A DNA stretch of 38,147 bases, taken from Marinomonas algarum. Lineage in GTDB: Bacteria > Pseudomonadota > Gammaproteobacteria > Pseudomonadales > Marinomonadaceae. Made by a program: the position numbers and the translations under genes. Position 1 is the first letter of the stretch. Every line of letters begins with the position of its first letter. The notes under the pieces were generated by a model that saw nothing but the letters and a program-made list of their open reading frames with translations, ran no database searches and had not been told where the DNA came from. Below are positions 1-7,655 of this stretch, in pieces. Location of the stretch: positions 1-38,147 of the forward strand of contig NZ_JAJATW010000026.1 in assembly GCF_020532605.1 (NCBI RefSeq), in the 5' to 3' direction.

Positions 1-89
1 CCTGATCCCATCCCGAACTCAGAAGTGAAAAGCGCCATCGCCGATGGTAGTGTGGGGGATCCCATGTGAGAGTAGGTCGTCGTCAAGCT
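1..89 (+). rRNA. rrf: 5S ribosomal RNA, 3' part (5' end outside window)
   Basis: The first bases match the conserved middle and 3' half of bacterial 5S rRNA: the CCGAACTCAGAAGTGAAA block, the loop-E strand GCCGATGGTAGTGTGGGG and the CATGTGAGAGTAGG strand. The 3' tail GTCGTCAAGC would pair with the missing 5' end in helix I. About 30 bases at the 5' side lie before the window. The exact mature 3' end is uncertain by one or two bases. It implies that an rRNA operon on the + strand ends here. Confidence 0.95.
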
Positions 90-101
90 TTAAACACGAG
101 A

Positions 102-135
102 AGCCCTGATAGCATACGCTGTCAGGGCTTTTTTC
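102..135 (+). terminator. Intrinsic terminator of the rRNA operon
   Basis: A 12-bp stem (102-113 with 118-129, one T-G wobble) closes a 4-base loop and is followed by a run of T. It lies 13 bases after the 5S end, as expected for the end of an rrn transcript. Confidence 0.9.
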
Positions 136-286
136 GTTTGTGAGTGAATGATTTGCATTGAGTTTATAGTGCGCTGACTCTGAACGGATGTATGGTATTC
201 ATTGCACCTATTCTTACACGCCTCCAGTATTAACCCCTCCTCCTCAAAGTTTATTCAGTATTTATAAGTATTTTGTAAAACTATCG

Positions 287-316
287 TTGACCTCGTGCCT
301 GTTATGAGACTACAAT
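287..316 (+). promoter_or_regulatory. Probable sigma70 promoter of the cold-shock gene
   Basis: TTGACC (287-292) and TACAAT (311-316) are separated by 18 bases, each one base away from consensus. A start near 323 would give a leader of about 160 bases before the cold-shock ORF, close to the length known for the E. coli cspA leader. The remaining part of the 136-482 gap shows no other gene. Confidence 0.6.
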
Positions 317-482
317 CAGTTTCGTTTAAAAGAGTTGGCAATATTTATGTCCAGAGTTGCGAATAGTACGTTAGTATGTTCGGTCCTGTTAAGTCATAAG
401 TAATACCGAGTTTTTTTAGCACTATAACGTTATGCGATTAACGCAAACGTATAAATTAACTTAACCTACAGGATAAACAGAC

Positions 483-692
483 ATGTCTGACGTAGTAACT
501 GGTACAGTAAAATTTTTCAACGAAACTAAAGGTTTCGGTTTTATCACTCAAGATTCAGGTCCTGACGTTTTCGTTCATTTCTCTGCAATCAACACTTCTG
601 GTTTCAAAACATTGGCTGAAGGCCAAAAAGTTGAATTCCAAGTAGCTCAAGGCAAAAAAGGCCCAGAAGCTCAAAACGTTACTCCTCTATAA
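483..692 (+). CDS. Cold-shock domain protein (CspA family)
   Basis: The 69-aa product is a single OB-fold cold-shock domain. It carries RNP1-like KGFGFI (residues 16-21) and RNP2-like VFVHF (29-33), the aromatic patches that bind single-stranded RNA and DNA in this family. Members act as RNA chaperones that melt secondary structure, often after temperature downshift. An AGGA ribosome site lies 9 bases before the ATG. The gene stands alone, with its own promoter, a long leader and a strong terminator. The family has many paralogues, so cspA itself cannot be assigned, and cold induction is inferred from the leader only. Confidence 0.95.
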   Translation: MSDVVTGTVKFFNETKGFGFITQDSGPDVFVHFSAINTSGFKTLAEGQKVEFQVAQGKKGPEAQNVTPL

Positions 693-732
693 GGAAACGT
701 TTGCTGAGGAATTTCTCAGCAGTGCGAATGAT

Positions 733-765
733 AAAAAGCGACTTTTAAAGTCGCTTTTTTTGTTT
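733..765 (+). terminator. Intrinsic terminator after the cold-shock gene
   Basis: A perfect GC-centred inverted repeat (733-745 with 747-759, core AGCGACTTT/AAAGTCGCT) runs into a long T tract. It separates the cold-shock gene from the DUF2058 gene. Confidence 0.9.
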
Positions 766-823
766 TTATACAAGGCTAAGTTATATAAGTAGCCAGATTT
801 AAACGGAATAGGAGTGACATCAT

Positions 824-1369
824 ATGGCAGCTAAATCTTTACAAGAGCAGTTATTAGGTGCTGGGCTTGTAGATAAAAAGAAAGTGAAAAAGTTAAAAGC
901 TGAAACGTTGCAGCATAAACAGAAAGTCAAAAAAGGGAAAGCGGTGGCGACAGATGAGAGTGAACGTCAAGCCGAGTTGAAACGCCAAAGAGATGAAAAA
1001 GCAGCTAAAGATAAGGCTTTAAATTTAGAGCGACAACAGCAAGCCGAACATAAAGCGGTTCAGGCTCAAATTCGACAAATGATTGAGCAAAATCGAGTGC
1101 GGAAAGAGGATGGTGATATTGCCTACCACTTTACTGACGATAAAAAAGTTAAAAAGCTCTATATAAGCCAGTCGATGCATAATGATTTGAGTGCTGGTCG
1201 TTTGGCCATTGTTAAGTTATACGATGCCTATGAGCTAATACCAGAGCCTGTTGCTATGAAGATCAGTGAGCGTGATGCTTCTTATGTTCTCGTTTGTAAC
1301 AATCGCACAGAGAGTGTTGAGGATGATCCTTACGCTGACTTTCAGATTCCTGATGATCTTATGTGGTGA
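824..1369 (+). CDS. DUF2058 family protein (YaiL-like)
   Basis: The 181-aa protein begins MAAKSLQEQLLGAGLVDKKK and has the usual DUF2058 layout. A highly charged, lysine- and glutamate-rich N-terminal half (about residues 15-95) is probably a long helix or coiled coil. A compact C-terminal part (about 100-165) contains the conserved DGDIAYHF and KKLYIS segments. Family members such as E. coli YaiL are described as nucleoprotein- or polysome-associated, with no settled function. An AGGAG site lies about 10 bases before the ATG. No signal peptide or membrane segment is visible, so it is probably cytoplasmic. Confidence 0.85.
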   Translation: MAAKSLQEQLLGAGLVDKKKVKKLKAETLQHKQKVKKGKAVATDESERQAELKRQRDEKAAKDKALNLERQQQAEHKAVQAQIRQMIEQNRVRKEDGDIAYHFTDDKKVKKLYISQSMHNDLSAGRLAIVKLYDAYELIPEPVAMKISERDASYVLVCNNRTESVEDDPYADFQIPDDLMW

Positions 1370-1798
1370 TGATTTTAACTGCATGCCTCGATTGAACTCA
1401 TGCCTTTGTTAAAGGCATGGGCTATAGGCTTAACGGCAGGTATCTTATTACTCCCTTTCACTCACTGTCCTCTTGTTTCTTCCCGCTTTACTTGACGAAA
1501 ACTTTTCGCTTATAAACAGATAAAGAATATATTTAGGTTCTTGTTCTGACAATGTGTATGTTGAAACCTGTCTTTAAATTCTAACCTATTGATTATTAAG
1601 TTTTTTATATTCAATTTAGACTTTTTTACGTTCTTATTTTTTCTTAATTCACAGGCAATAAGCAGATAACCGGAATACAAAATGCAAGTAGTGTGCGTTT
1701 GCTTGTCTATTCTTGCGAATTGTTTAAATTGATTGGATGTTGCTTGCATACATCAAGCGCCTAAAAGAAAAAGCTTATTATTCAAAAGGGAAACGACA
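1370..1798. other. AT-rich intergenic region upstream of the porin gene
   Basis: About 430 bases without a convincing gene. It holds a 9-bp perfect hairpin at 1399-1419 (CATGCCTTT/AAAGGCATG) without a clear T run, which may weakly end the DUF2058 transcript. The rest is very AT-rich and probably carries the porin promoter and its control sites. I could not place a confident -35/-10 pair. Confidence 0.5.
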
Positions 1799-2713
1799 AT
1801 GAAAAAATCGATTATTGCTATTGCGGTATCCAGTGCTGCGCTTGCTTCTGTATCTGTTCAAGCGGCTGAAGGTTCTACAGTAGATATTTACGGAAATATC
1901 CAGTACGCATACAGCGACACAGATGCAGGTGATGATTTTGCAGATAATGGTTCTACCATTGGTTTGAAAGGTGAAACTCAAATTAATGATGATTTGACCG
2001 CTTTTTTCAAATATGAGTTAGAATTTGACGCAGACCAAAAAGAAGATGGAGGTAAATCCAGTCTTGACCAAGCTTTTGTCGGTTTAGAGGGCAACTTTGG
2101 TAAAGTGCAGGTTGGTTCTTTTGATACCATCTACAACAATGCAATTCAAGATTCGGTAGATCAGTATGAATATTTGGGTATGACAAATGCTGGTGATACA
2201 GATGAAGGCGACACTATTGCCTATTTCTCTCCTTCCTTTAACGGTCTTGAAGTGCAAGTGGCTACTCAAGTAAAAGGAGACGCGGTTAACGAAAATGGTA
2301 ATCCGGTTAACGACAACGATGGTACATCCTCTATGGCCGTTGTTAAATATTCTATGGATATGATGTCAGTTGCCTTAGGTTATGATTCACGTGACAACAT
2401 CAAAGACGCTGAAGCAACGACCGGTTTATCAGTTACTGCAATGCCTATGGAAAACTTGTCTGTTACTGCTAAGTACGAAACAACAAAAGATACGCAAGAC
2501 ATTTACGGCTTAGCCGCTCGTTACGGCTACGGTGCAGGTGATGTGTACGCTTCCTTCCAAAACGTAGATCCAGATGGTTCCGATGATTATAATGAATCTG
2601 CAGTAGGTGTTACTTATAGCTTAGCCTCAAATGTGTATGTTTTTGGTGAAGTGGGTGAGTTAAGTGATACGACTGACACTCAAACAGCGGTTGGTGTTTA
2701 CTACGGTTTCTAA
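1799..2713 (+). CDS. Gram-negative outer-membrane porin
   Basis: The 304-aa protein starts at the ATG at 1799, preceded by an AAAGGG ribosome site; an upstream in-frame extension would disrupt the signal peptide and is not used. Residues 1-22 form a signal peptide ending in SVQA, cleaved before AEG. The mature part is acidic, alternates polar and aromatic residues in beta-strand fashion (VDIYGNIQYAYS, FFKYELEF, VYVFGEVGEL) and ends in YYGF. That terminal phenylalanine is the signature recognised by the BAM machinery. It resembles general diffusion porins that form trimeric 16-strand barrels. Substrate selectivity cannot be read. It is a single-gene unit. Confidence 0.9.
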   Translation: MKKSIIAIAVSSAALASVSVQAAEGSTVDIYGNIQYAYSDTDAGDDFADNGSTIGLKGETQINDDLTAFFKYELEFDADQKEDGGKSSLDQAFVGLEGNFGKVQVGSFDTIYNNAIQDSVDQYEYLGMTNAGDTDEGDTIAYFSPSFNGLEVQVATQVKGDAVNENGNPVNDNDGTSSMAVVKYSMDMMSVALGYDSRDNIKDAEATTGLSVTAMPMENLSVTAKYETTKDTQDIYGLAARYGYGAGDVYASFQNVDPDGSDDYNESAVGVTYSLASNVYVFGEVGELSDTTDTQTAVGVYYGF

Positions 2714-2745
2714 GATTTTTTTATAGTAGACGATTTTATTTACTC

Positions 2746-2781
2746 TAAGGCTCCTGTTCTATCGCTAGGCTAGGAGCCTTA
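2746..2781 (+). other. Hairpin in the porin 3' region
   Basis: A perfect 10-bp stem (2746-2755 with 2772-2781) encloses a 16-base loop. It lacks a T run, so it is not a normal terminator. The real terminator follows about 60 bases later. Confidence 0.5.
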
Positions 2782-2843
2782 CGTTAAGCAAGATCATTCA
2801 AGGTTCCATATTTCTTTCTTGTAGACAGACTGTTGGAACATTT

Positions 2844-2875
2844 GGCATCAGGTGGAAACATCTGGTGCCTTTTTT
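2844..2875 (+). terminator. Intrinsic terminator of the porin transcript
   Basis: An 11-bp stem with two G-U pairs (2844-2854 with 2859-2869) closes a GAAA tetraloop and is followed by six T. It lies 130 bases after the porin stop codon. Confidence 0.85.
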
Positions 2876-2973
2876 ATATTTGTAGCATTGTTCTATAGAC
2901 GTTGATCTTTGATGTTTTGTCGAAGACTACGGTGTCTATTTTTTAGACGAAATGCAATTTAGTGGTGTGAACT

Positions 2974-3612
2974 ATGTTGAATATGAATTTTACTGTCCCC
3001 GTAATGATCGATACAACAGCCCAAGAGTGGCAACCTAGCCCGATGGCAGGCGTTCTGAGAAAACCATTAGCACGAGAGGAAAAGGAGCGTGGTCATGCCA
3101 CCAGTGTGGTTTGTTATCACCCAGGCTCCTCTTTTCGAAGTCACCAGCATCCTCTCGGTGAAGAGATACTCGTTTTGGAAGGTGTGTTCTCTGACGAAAA
3201 CGGTTCGTATCCAGCGGGTAGTTACTTTCGAAACCCACCGGGTAGCGCTCATGCGCCTTACAGTGATGAAGGGTGTTTACTGTTGGTCAAGTTGCATCAA
3301 TTTCAAGCGGATGATTGTCACCAAGTCATGATAAAGTCTCCACCGATCTGGTTTTCTGAGCATGCTGAGTCTTTTCCTCTTTACCGTTTCGGTCAAGAGC
3401 AGGTATGGTTAGTCCGCAACCAAGAAGGTGAAAATACATTGCCTCTGTTTGATAACAATGTGCCTGTGGAAATATTTGTGATTTCGGGCCATGCTACTTA
3501 TGCAGGGACGACATTATCGATAGGAACTTGGATGCGTGAACCCTCTTTTGATCGCCATCAATGGCAATCGTCAGCAGACTGTTTGTTTTGGCTAAAGGTG
3601 GGGCATTTTTAA
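2974..3612 (+). CDS. ChrR-like cupin domain protein
   Basis: The 212-aa protein contains a cupin barrel at about residues 40-110. It has the metal-site pattern HQH (57-59), GEE (62-64) and a later His (H93 in SAHAP). The second half (about 120-212) looks like a degenerate second cupin without the His cluster, as in the C-terminal part of ChrR-type proteins. The zinc-binding anti-sigma domain of true ChrR is absent and no ECF sigma gene is adjacent, so an anti-sigma role is unlikely. It sits 12 bases before a fumarylacetoacetate-hydrolase-family gene, which suggests co-transcription and perhaps a small-molecule pathway. The ribosome site is poor, and an ATG at 2983 is an alternative start. Confidence 0.75.
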   Translation: MLNMNFTVPVMIDTTAQEWQPSPMAGVLRKPLAREEKERGHATSVVCYHPGSSFRSHQHPLGEEILVLEGVFSDENGSYPAGSYFRNPPGSAHAPYSDEGCLLLVKLHQFQADDCHQVMIKSPPIWFSEHAESFPLYRFGQEQVWLVRNQEGENTLPLFDNNVPVEIFVISGHATYAGTTLSIGTWMREPSFDRHQWQSSADCLFWLKVGHF

Positions 3613-3624
3613 TAATCGCTTTTA

Positions 3625-4347
3625 ATGATTGAGGTTAATGTGAAAAATATCGTACCTGAACAAGCTCGTGTTTATCTGCCGGTAGTAGGTTGTGATGAGG
3701 TTTTTCCTGTCGGGCGTGTTTATTGTGTGGGCCGAAATTATGCTGAACATGCGAGAGAGATGGGAGATGATCCAGATAGAGATCCACCGTTCTTTTTCAC
3801 AAAGGATGCGTCTTGTGTTGTCCCTGCTTCATTGAGTGAGACAACGCATATTACGTATCCAACAGCGACGTCTCAGTTAGAGTATGAGGTTGAGTTGGTT
3901 GTTGCGATAGGCAAAGGCGGTTCAAATTTAACCCTAAAGCAAGCCTCGGAAGCGGTTTTAGGGTATGCAGTGGGTTTGGATATGACCCGACGAGATCTGC
4001 AGGCGCAAGCGAAGAAAAAGGGACGCCCTTGGGAAGTAGGAAAGTCTTTTGATGAGTCGGCTCCTATTGGCCCTATATTTTTGAAAAATGCTGAGCTAGA
4101 CGAGCGTGTTAAAGAAGCGGAAATTGGCTTAAAAGTGAACCAAGAGTTAAAACAGATCAGCCACATTTCACATTTAACATGGTCTATTGAAGAAGTGCTT
4201 TGTAAACTGTCAGAAGTCTTTGAGCTACGCCCGGGCGATCTGATAATGACAGGGACGCCAGAAAACGTTGGTGCGGTTAAGGTTGGTGACGAAATGCTGG
4301 CATGGGTTGAACATTTAGATAAAATTTGTGTCAAGGTGACTGATTAA
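3625..4347 (+). CDS. Fumarylacetoacetate hydrolase family protein
   Basis: The 240-aa product covers the FAH C-terminal catalytic fold. Visible motifs are VYCVGRNYAEHA (32-43), FFFTKDAS (56-63), the metal-binding EYEVEL (86-91, ligands probably E88 and E90), GYAVGLDMTRRD (113-124, D119) and MTGTPENVG near the C-terminus. Members are divalent-metal enzymes acting on beta-diketo acids: acylpyruvases, oxaloacetate decarboxylases and hydratases. The exact substrate cannot be told. An in-frame GTG at 3640 has a GAGG site 5 bases upstream and may be the true start. The 3' end overlaps the opposing DTW-domain gene by 17 bases. Confidence 0.88.
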   Translation: MIEVNVKNIVPEQARVYLPVVGCDEVFPVGRVYCVGRNYAEHAREMGDDPDRDPPFFFTKDASCVVPASLSETTHITYPTATSQLEYEVELVVAIGKGGSNLTLKQASEAVLGYAVGLDMTRRDLQAQAKKKGRPWEVGKSFDESAPIGPIFLKNAELDERVKEAEIGLKVNQELKQISHISHLTWSIEEVLCKLSEVFELRPGDLIMTGTPENVGAVKVGDEMLAWVEHLDKICVKVTD

Positions 4348-4795
4348 ACACGCTAAATTTTTTTTGTAAGGCAGTAAGCTTGAGGTGGCGTTTCTCTTTT
4401 AATATTTGAATCGCAACCTCTGCGGTACAAAGCCCTGTTTCTTTCTGGTTGCGTCGTTTGGCGTAAACGGAACGTAACCCTTGTATCTCATAATGGCAAA
4501 ATTGCTTTAGATACGGAGATTGGTTGTACATTTTTCGTGCCTGCTGCCAAGTGCCATCTAAGATCAAAATATTTTCAATGACGCTGCTCGAAACACCTTG
4601 GATCTCTAGTCCACCTTCTTGATAAGGGTAAACCAGTACGGTGTTATTTGGCGCTAATTGTAGTATCTCCTTGTTAGGTTCTGTTCTTGACCAAATAATG
4701 CGCTCACATTCGTCATTCAGTGCTTCCTTGACTAATTTGCCTGTACCAGTCGTTTTTTTAATTTCTTCGCTGTGGGTTATCAGCCAAATCTTCAT
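4331..4795 (-). CDS. DTW domain protein, probable tRNA-uridine aminocarboxypropyltransferase
   Basis: The 154-aa protein has the DTW-family core: VLVYPYQEGG (54-62), ILILDGTWQQARKM (76-89, with the D-G-T-W signature at 80-83) and a later FCHYEIQGLRSVYAKRR segment followed by TAEVAIQIL. Characterised members such as E. coli TapT transfer the 3-amino-3-carboxypropyl group of SAM to uridine in the tRNA variable loop. This one is short for the family and lacks the N-terminal cysteine cluster seen in many members, so the exact target is inferred. It is transcribed toward the FAH gene and the two coding ends overlap. Confidence 0.75.
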   Translation of the reverse strand: MKIWLITHSEEIKKTTGTGKLVKEALNDECERIIWSRTEPNKEILQLAPNNTVLVYPYQEGGLEIQGVSSSVIENILILDGTWQQARKMYNQSPYLKQFCHYEIQGLRSVYAKRRNQKETGLCTAEVAIQILKEKRHLKLTALQKKFSVFNQSP

Positions 4796-4869
4796 CGGGT
4801 ATTCTCTGTATTAAAGTCGCAGTGTAACGAATTTCGTCATGTTACTAAAATATAAGTCTAAAAAGGGAA

Positions 4870-5538
4870 ATGATTGTGTTACCGATTTTGTACTCCTTTC
4901 GGCGTTGTCCTTATGCCATACGTGCCAGATACACGTTAGCTTTCCTCAATGTTTCTGTTCGTCTAAGGGAAGTGGTATTGAAGTCAAAGCCTGACGCCTT
5001 ACTGGCATTAGGCGGGCGATCCAGTGTGCCCCAGCTGATGGATTGTGATGGTACACGCTATCCAGAGAGCTTAGACATTATGTTTTGGGCGTTATCCAAA
5101 ACAAAAAGTAACGAGTTAACACAACAACTGTGGCCAAACTGCACACAAACAAAAATAAAAATACAGACATGGATACGTTACAACGATAGTACGTTTAAAT
5201 ATTGGTTAGATCGATACAAGTACGCCGATCGACACCCAGCACACAGTGAGGCGTATTATCGAGGCAAGGGAGAGGTATTTCTTAAAAGGTTAGAGGCACG
5301 CCTTAGCAAAACGCCATTTCTGCTTGGAGAAGCCGAAAGCCTGGCGGATATTGCGATTTTTCCATTTATCCGGCAATTCGCTGCCGTCAATCAAAATTGG
5401 TTTGATTCATCGCCTTATAGACAAGTTAGACTGTGGTTAAGATACTTTATTGATGCTGCACGGTTCAAATCAACCGTTATGGTGAAACACACCGCTTGGC
5501 GAACCGAGGAAGATGATGTTCTTTTTCCAACGGTTTAA
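4870..5538 (+). CDS. Glutathione S-transferase family protein
   Basis: The 222-aa protein has an N-terminal thioredoxin-fold domain (about 1-80) with a Cys-Pro motif (C13-P14 in RRCPYAIRAR) and the conserved SVPQL and YPESLDI segments that bind the glutathione backbone. An all-helical C-terminal domain (about 90-210) includes the LADIAIFPFIRQF capping motif. The Cys motif suggests a glutaredoxin-like or omega/lambda-type thiol transferase. Substrates are unknown. An AAAAGGGA ribosome site directly precedes the ATG. It converges on bamD with 21 bases between the stops and no obvious terminator. Confidence 0.82.
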   Translation: MIVLPILYSFRRCPYAIRARYTLAFLNVSVRLREVVLKSKPDALLALGGRSSVPQLMDCDGTRYPESLDIMFWALSKTKSNELTQQLWPNCTQTKIKIQTWIRYNDSTFKYWLDRYKYADRHPAHSEAYYRGKGEVFLKRLEARLSKTPFLLGEAESLADIAIFPFIRQFAAVNQNWFDSSPYRQVRLWLRYFIDAARFKSTVMVKHTAWRTEEDDVLFPTV

Positions 5539-5559
5539 GCGGTATGTTTCGGTGTAATG

Positions 5560-6402
5560 TTAGTCAATTAAACCAAAACTGATCCAATATAAGAAACTAG
5601 GATCCGCGTCATTTGGCAATTCTAAGGCAATGAAGTTACCTTTCTCATCTATGTGTGACGATTCAGGGAAGTTGGTTTTTAATACGGCTATGTTTGTTTG
5701 TGCTAATGATGTCTGTCCCAAATCATTGTAAGACTGGACACTGATGGCCAGTGCATCTTCAACCGATTGTGAACTAGGGTAGTGTTGAATGACTTCTTGG
5801 CTGCGACGCAGTGCAGACAGAGGCGCTTTGCGTTTTAAGTAGTAATACGCCACCTGAAGCTCATGGCGTGCAACAACGTTACGCAAGTAATACATACGTG
5901 CTTTACTGTCTGGTGCGTAAGTGCTGTTTGGAAAACGTACAGTAAAATCAGCGAACTCGTTAAAGGCCTTAGTCAATTCTTTTGAGTCACGCTCACTTGG
6001 GTCGGCATCAAGGAAGCGTGTCATGAGAGTTTCTGCTCCCTTGTAAGTGGATAAAGCGCGCATGTAATAAGCATAGTCTAACGCATCGTGCTCGGGGTGA
6101 TTTTTAATAAAGCGCTCTGCCGCTGCATGAGCCGCAATAAATTCGTCTGCTTCCATTTGAGCATAAATTAGGTCTAGCTCAGCACGAGTACTGAATTCGC
6201 CAAATGGGTAGCGTGAATCTAGGTCTTTAAGGTGTTTAATTGCAGTAGAGGGTAAATTTTCTTCTAAGGCTTGTTGTGCTTTGTCGTAATAGGCGCGTTC
6301 AGGTAGATCGGGCTCTTGAACCTGTTTGCTTGAACAGGCCACGATGAAAAAAGAAAAACTTACTATTCCAGAGAATCGGAGCAACGAGTGATGAAATCCC
6401 AT
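5560..6402 (-). CDS. bamD: Outer membrane assembly lipoprotein BamD
   Basis: The 280-aa protein has a lipoprotein signal with lipobox IVAC (Cys23), followed by the BamD start ERAYYDKAQQAL and TPR-like helical repeats (about 35-240), including RYPFGEFSTRAELDLIYA. BamD is the essential periplasmic lipoprotein that with BamA folds beta-barrel proteins into the outer membrane. Its clients would include the porin and the small barrel protein in this window. It is divergent from rluD across about 160 bases, the arrangement conserved in gammaproteobacteria. Confidence 0.95.
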   Translation of the reverse strand: MGFHHSLLRFSGIVSFSFFIVACSSKQVQEPDLPERAYYDKAQQALEENLPSTAIKHLKDLDSRYPFGEFSTRAELDLIYAQMEADEFIAAHAAAERFIKNHPEHDALDYAYYMRALSTYKGAETLMTRFLDADPSERDSKELTKAFNEFADFTVRFPNSTYAPDSKARMYYLRNVVARHELQVAYYYLKRKAPLSALRRSQEVIQHYPSSQSVEDALAISVQSYNDLGQTSLAQTNIAVLKTNFPESSHIDEKGNFIALELPNDADPSFLYWISFGLID

Positions 6403-6562
6403 GTATAATCAAAACCTTGATATGGTAGTAGATTAGCCTCAATCGGCATTTTGTAGCGTTAAATTGCGAAAGATGATGAAGTGCAAGGCGCTACACGTTT
6501 TTTTACTTTCAGGCTCAATGATAAAATCAACGGGCTGAAAACAACAGATTAAAGTACATTGT

Positions 6563-7546
6563 ATGGCAGAGCGCATAGTAAAAGAAGCCCAAGTTCCCTT
6601 CGATTTGGGCGGTAATCGATTTGATCAAATCGCGACAGAGTTGTTTAGCGACTATTCACGTTCGCGTATTCAAAGTTGGATCAAAGAGGGGGTTCTTAAG
6701 GTAGACGGACAAGTGACTAAGCCGAAAGAAAAGCTGTTTGGTGGCGAACAGGTGACACTCGATATTGTAATCGAGGCACAGGAAGACCACGAAGCCCAAG
6801 AAATGGCATTAGACATTGTTTACGAAGACGACGATATTATTATTGTCAATAAGCCAGCAGGCTTGGTTGTTCACCCAGCAGTAGGCAACCGAGATGGCAC
6901 CTTGATGAATGCAATTTTGCATCACGCTCCTGAAACTGCGCACATTCCTCGTGCGGGTATTGTGCACCGTCTAGACAAGGAAACAACGGGTCTAATGGTG
7001 GTAGCGAAGACATTAGTGGCGCAAACGGATCTTGTAGCTCAATTACAAGAGCGTAGTATGGGGCGCGAGTACGAGGCTATTTGTATCGGTGTGATGACCG
7101 GTGGCGGTGAAGTGGACGAGCCTATTGGTCGTCATCCTCACAATCGTCAAAAACAAGCCGTGGAGCCAGTAAATGGCAAAGACGCCATCACCCATTATCG
7201 CCTTGTAGAACGCTTCAAGAATCACACTCATATTCGTCTTAAGCTGGAAACGGGTCGTACACACCAGATCCGTGTTCATATGGCGTTTATCCAGTACCCA
7301 CTGGTTGGTGACCCGCAATATGGCGGCCGTTTGAAAATGCCTAAAGCCTGTTCTCCTGAATTACAGGACGAGCTGCGTCATTTTCGTCGCCAAGCTTTGC
7401 ATGCTAAGAAACTGGCTTTAGCGCACCCTGTGACGGGGGAATGGATGGAGTGGGAAGTTGACTTGCCTGATGATATGAAAGCATTAGTAGAAGCGCTTAA
7501 AAAAGACACGGTGGAGTCTGGCAGTAACGACTCCGAGTATTTCTAG
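6563..7546 (+). CDS. rluD: 23S rRNA pseudouridine synthase RluD
   Basis: The 327-aa enzyme has an N-terminal S4 RNA-binding domain (about 18-70) and the RluA-family catalytic domain. The signature is GIVHRLDKETTGL (132-144), with the catalytic aspartate at 138. ETGRTHQIRVH and YPLVGDPQYGG are also typical. RluD makes the pseudouridines of helix 69 of 23S rRNA (1911/1915/1917). Identity is supported by the conserved bamD-rluD-pgeF-clpB order. A terminator follows at 7591. Confidence 0.96.
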   Translation: MAERIVKEAQVPFDLGGNRFDQIATELFSDYSRSRIQSWIKEGVLKVDGQVTKPKEKLFGGEQVTLDIVIEAQEDHEAQEMALDIVYEDDDIIIVNKPAGLVVHPAVGNRDGTLMNAILHHAPETAHIPRAGIVHRLDKETTGLMVVAKTLVAQTDLVAQLQERSMGREYEAICIGVMTGGGEVDEPIGRHPHNRQKQAVEPVNGKDAITHYRLVERFKNHTHIRLKLETGRTHQIRVHMAFIQYPLVGDPQYGGRLKMPKACSPELQDELRHFRRQALHAKKLALAHPVTGEWMEWEVDLPDDMKALVEALKKDTVESGSNDSEYF

Positions 7547-7590
7547 ATAGCATGTATTCTGGAAAGCGTTGACACTATTTTGTGGGTAAG

Positions 7591-7617
7591 AAAGGCAGCA
7601 TTGGCTGCCTTTTGTTT
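7591..7617 (+). terminator. Intrinsic terminator after rluD
   Basis: A 9-bp stem (7591-7599 with 7604-7612, AAAGGCAGC/GCTGCCTTT) with a 4-base loop is followed by a T-rich stretch. pgeF begins 40 bases later, so it may need its own promoter or read-through. Confidence 0.75.
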
Positions 7618-7655
7618 TTGCGTCGAATTGGTTTTTATAATGGAAGGAAATCGCC

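Noticed and set aside
1441..1530. Possible porin promoter TTGACG...TATAAA
   Set aside because: The spacing between the boxes (13 bases) is too short and it is nearly 300 bases from the gene.
1510..1749. A 79-aa minus-strand ORF in the gap before the porin gene
   Set aside because: AT-rich, no ribosome site, composition unlike a real protein, and it would cover the porin promoter region.
1733..1798. N-terminal extension of the porin
   Set aside because: It would put 22 charged residues before a perfect signal peptide; the ATG at 1799 has its own ribosome site.
2934..2948. Small inverted repeat GTCTA-T5-TAGAC before the cupin gene
   Set aside because: Five-base arms in AT-rich DNA are expected by chance; no second copy in the right phase to suggest an operator.
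3873..4334. A 153-aa minus-strand ORF opposite the FAH gene
   Set aside because: It is a shadow of a clear enzyme gene; no motif or ribosome site supports it.
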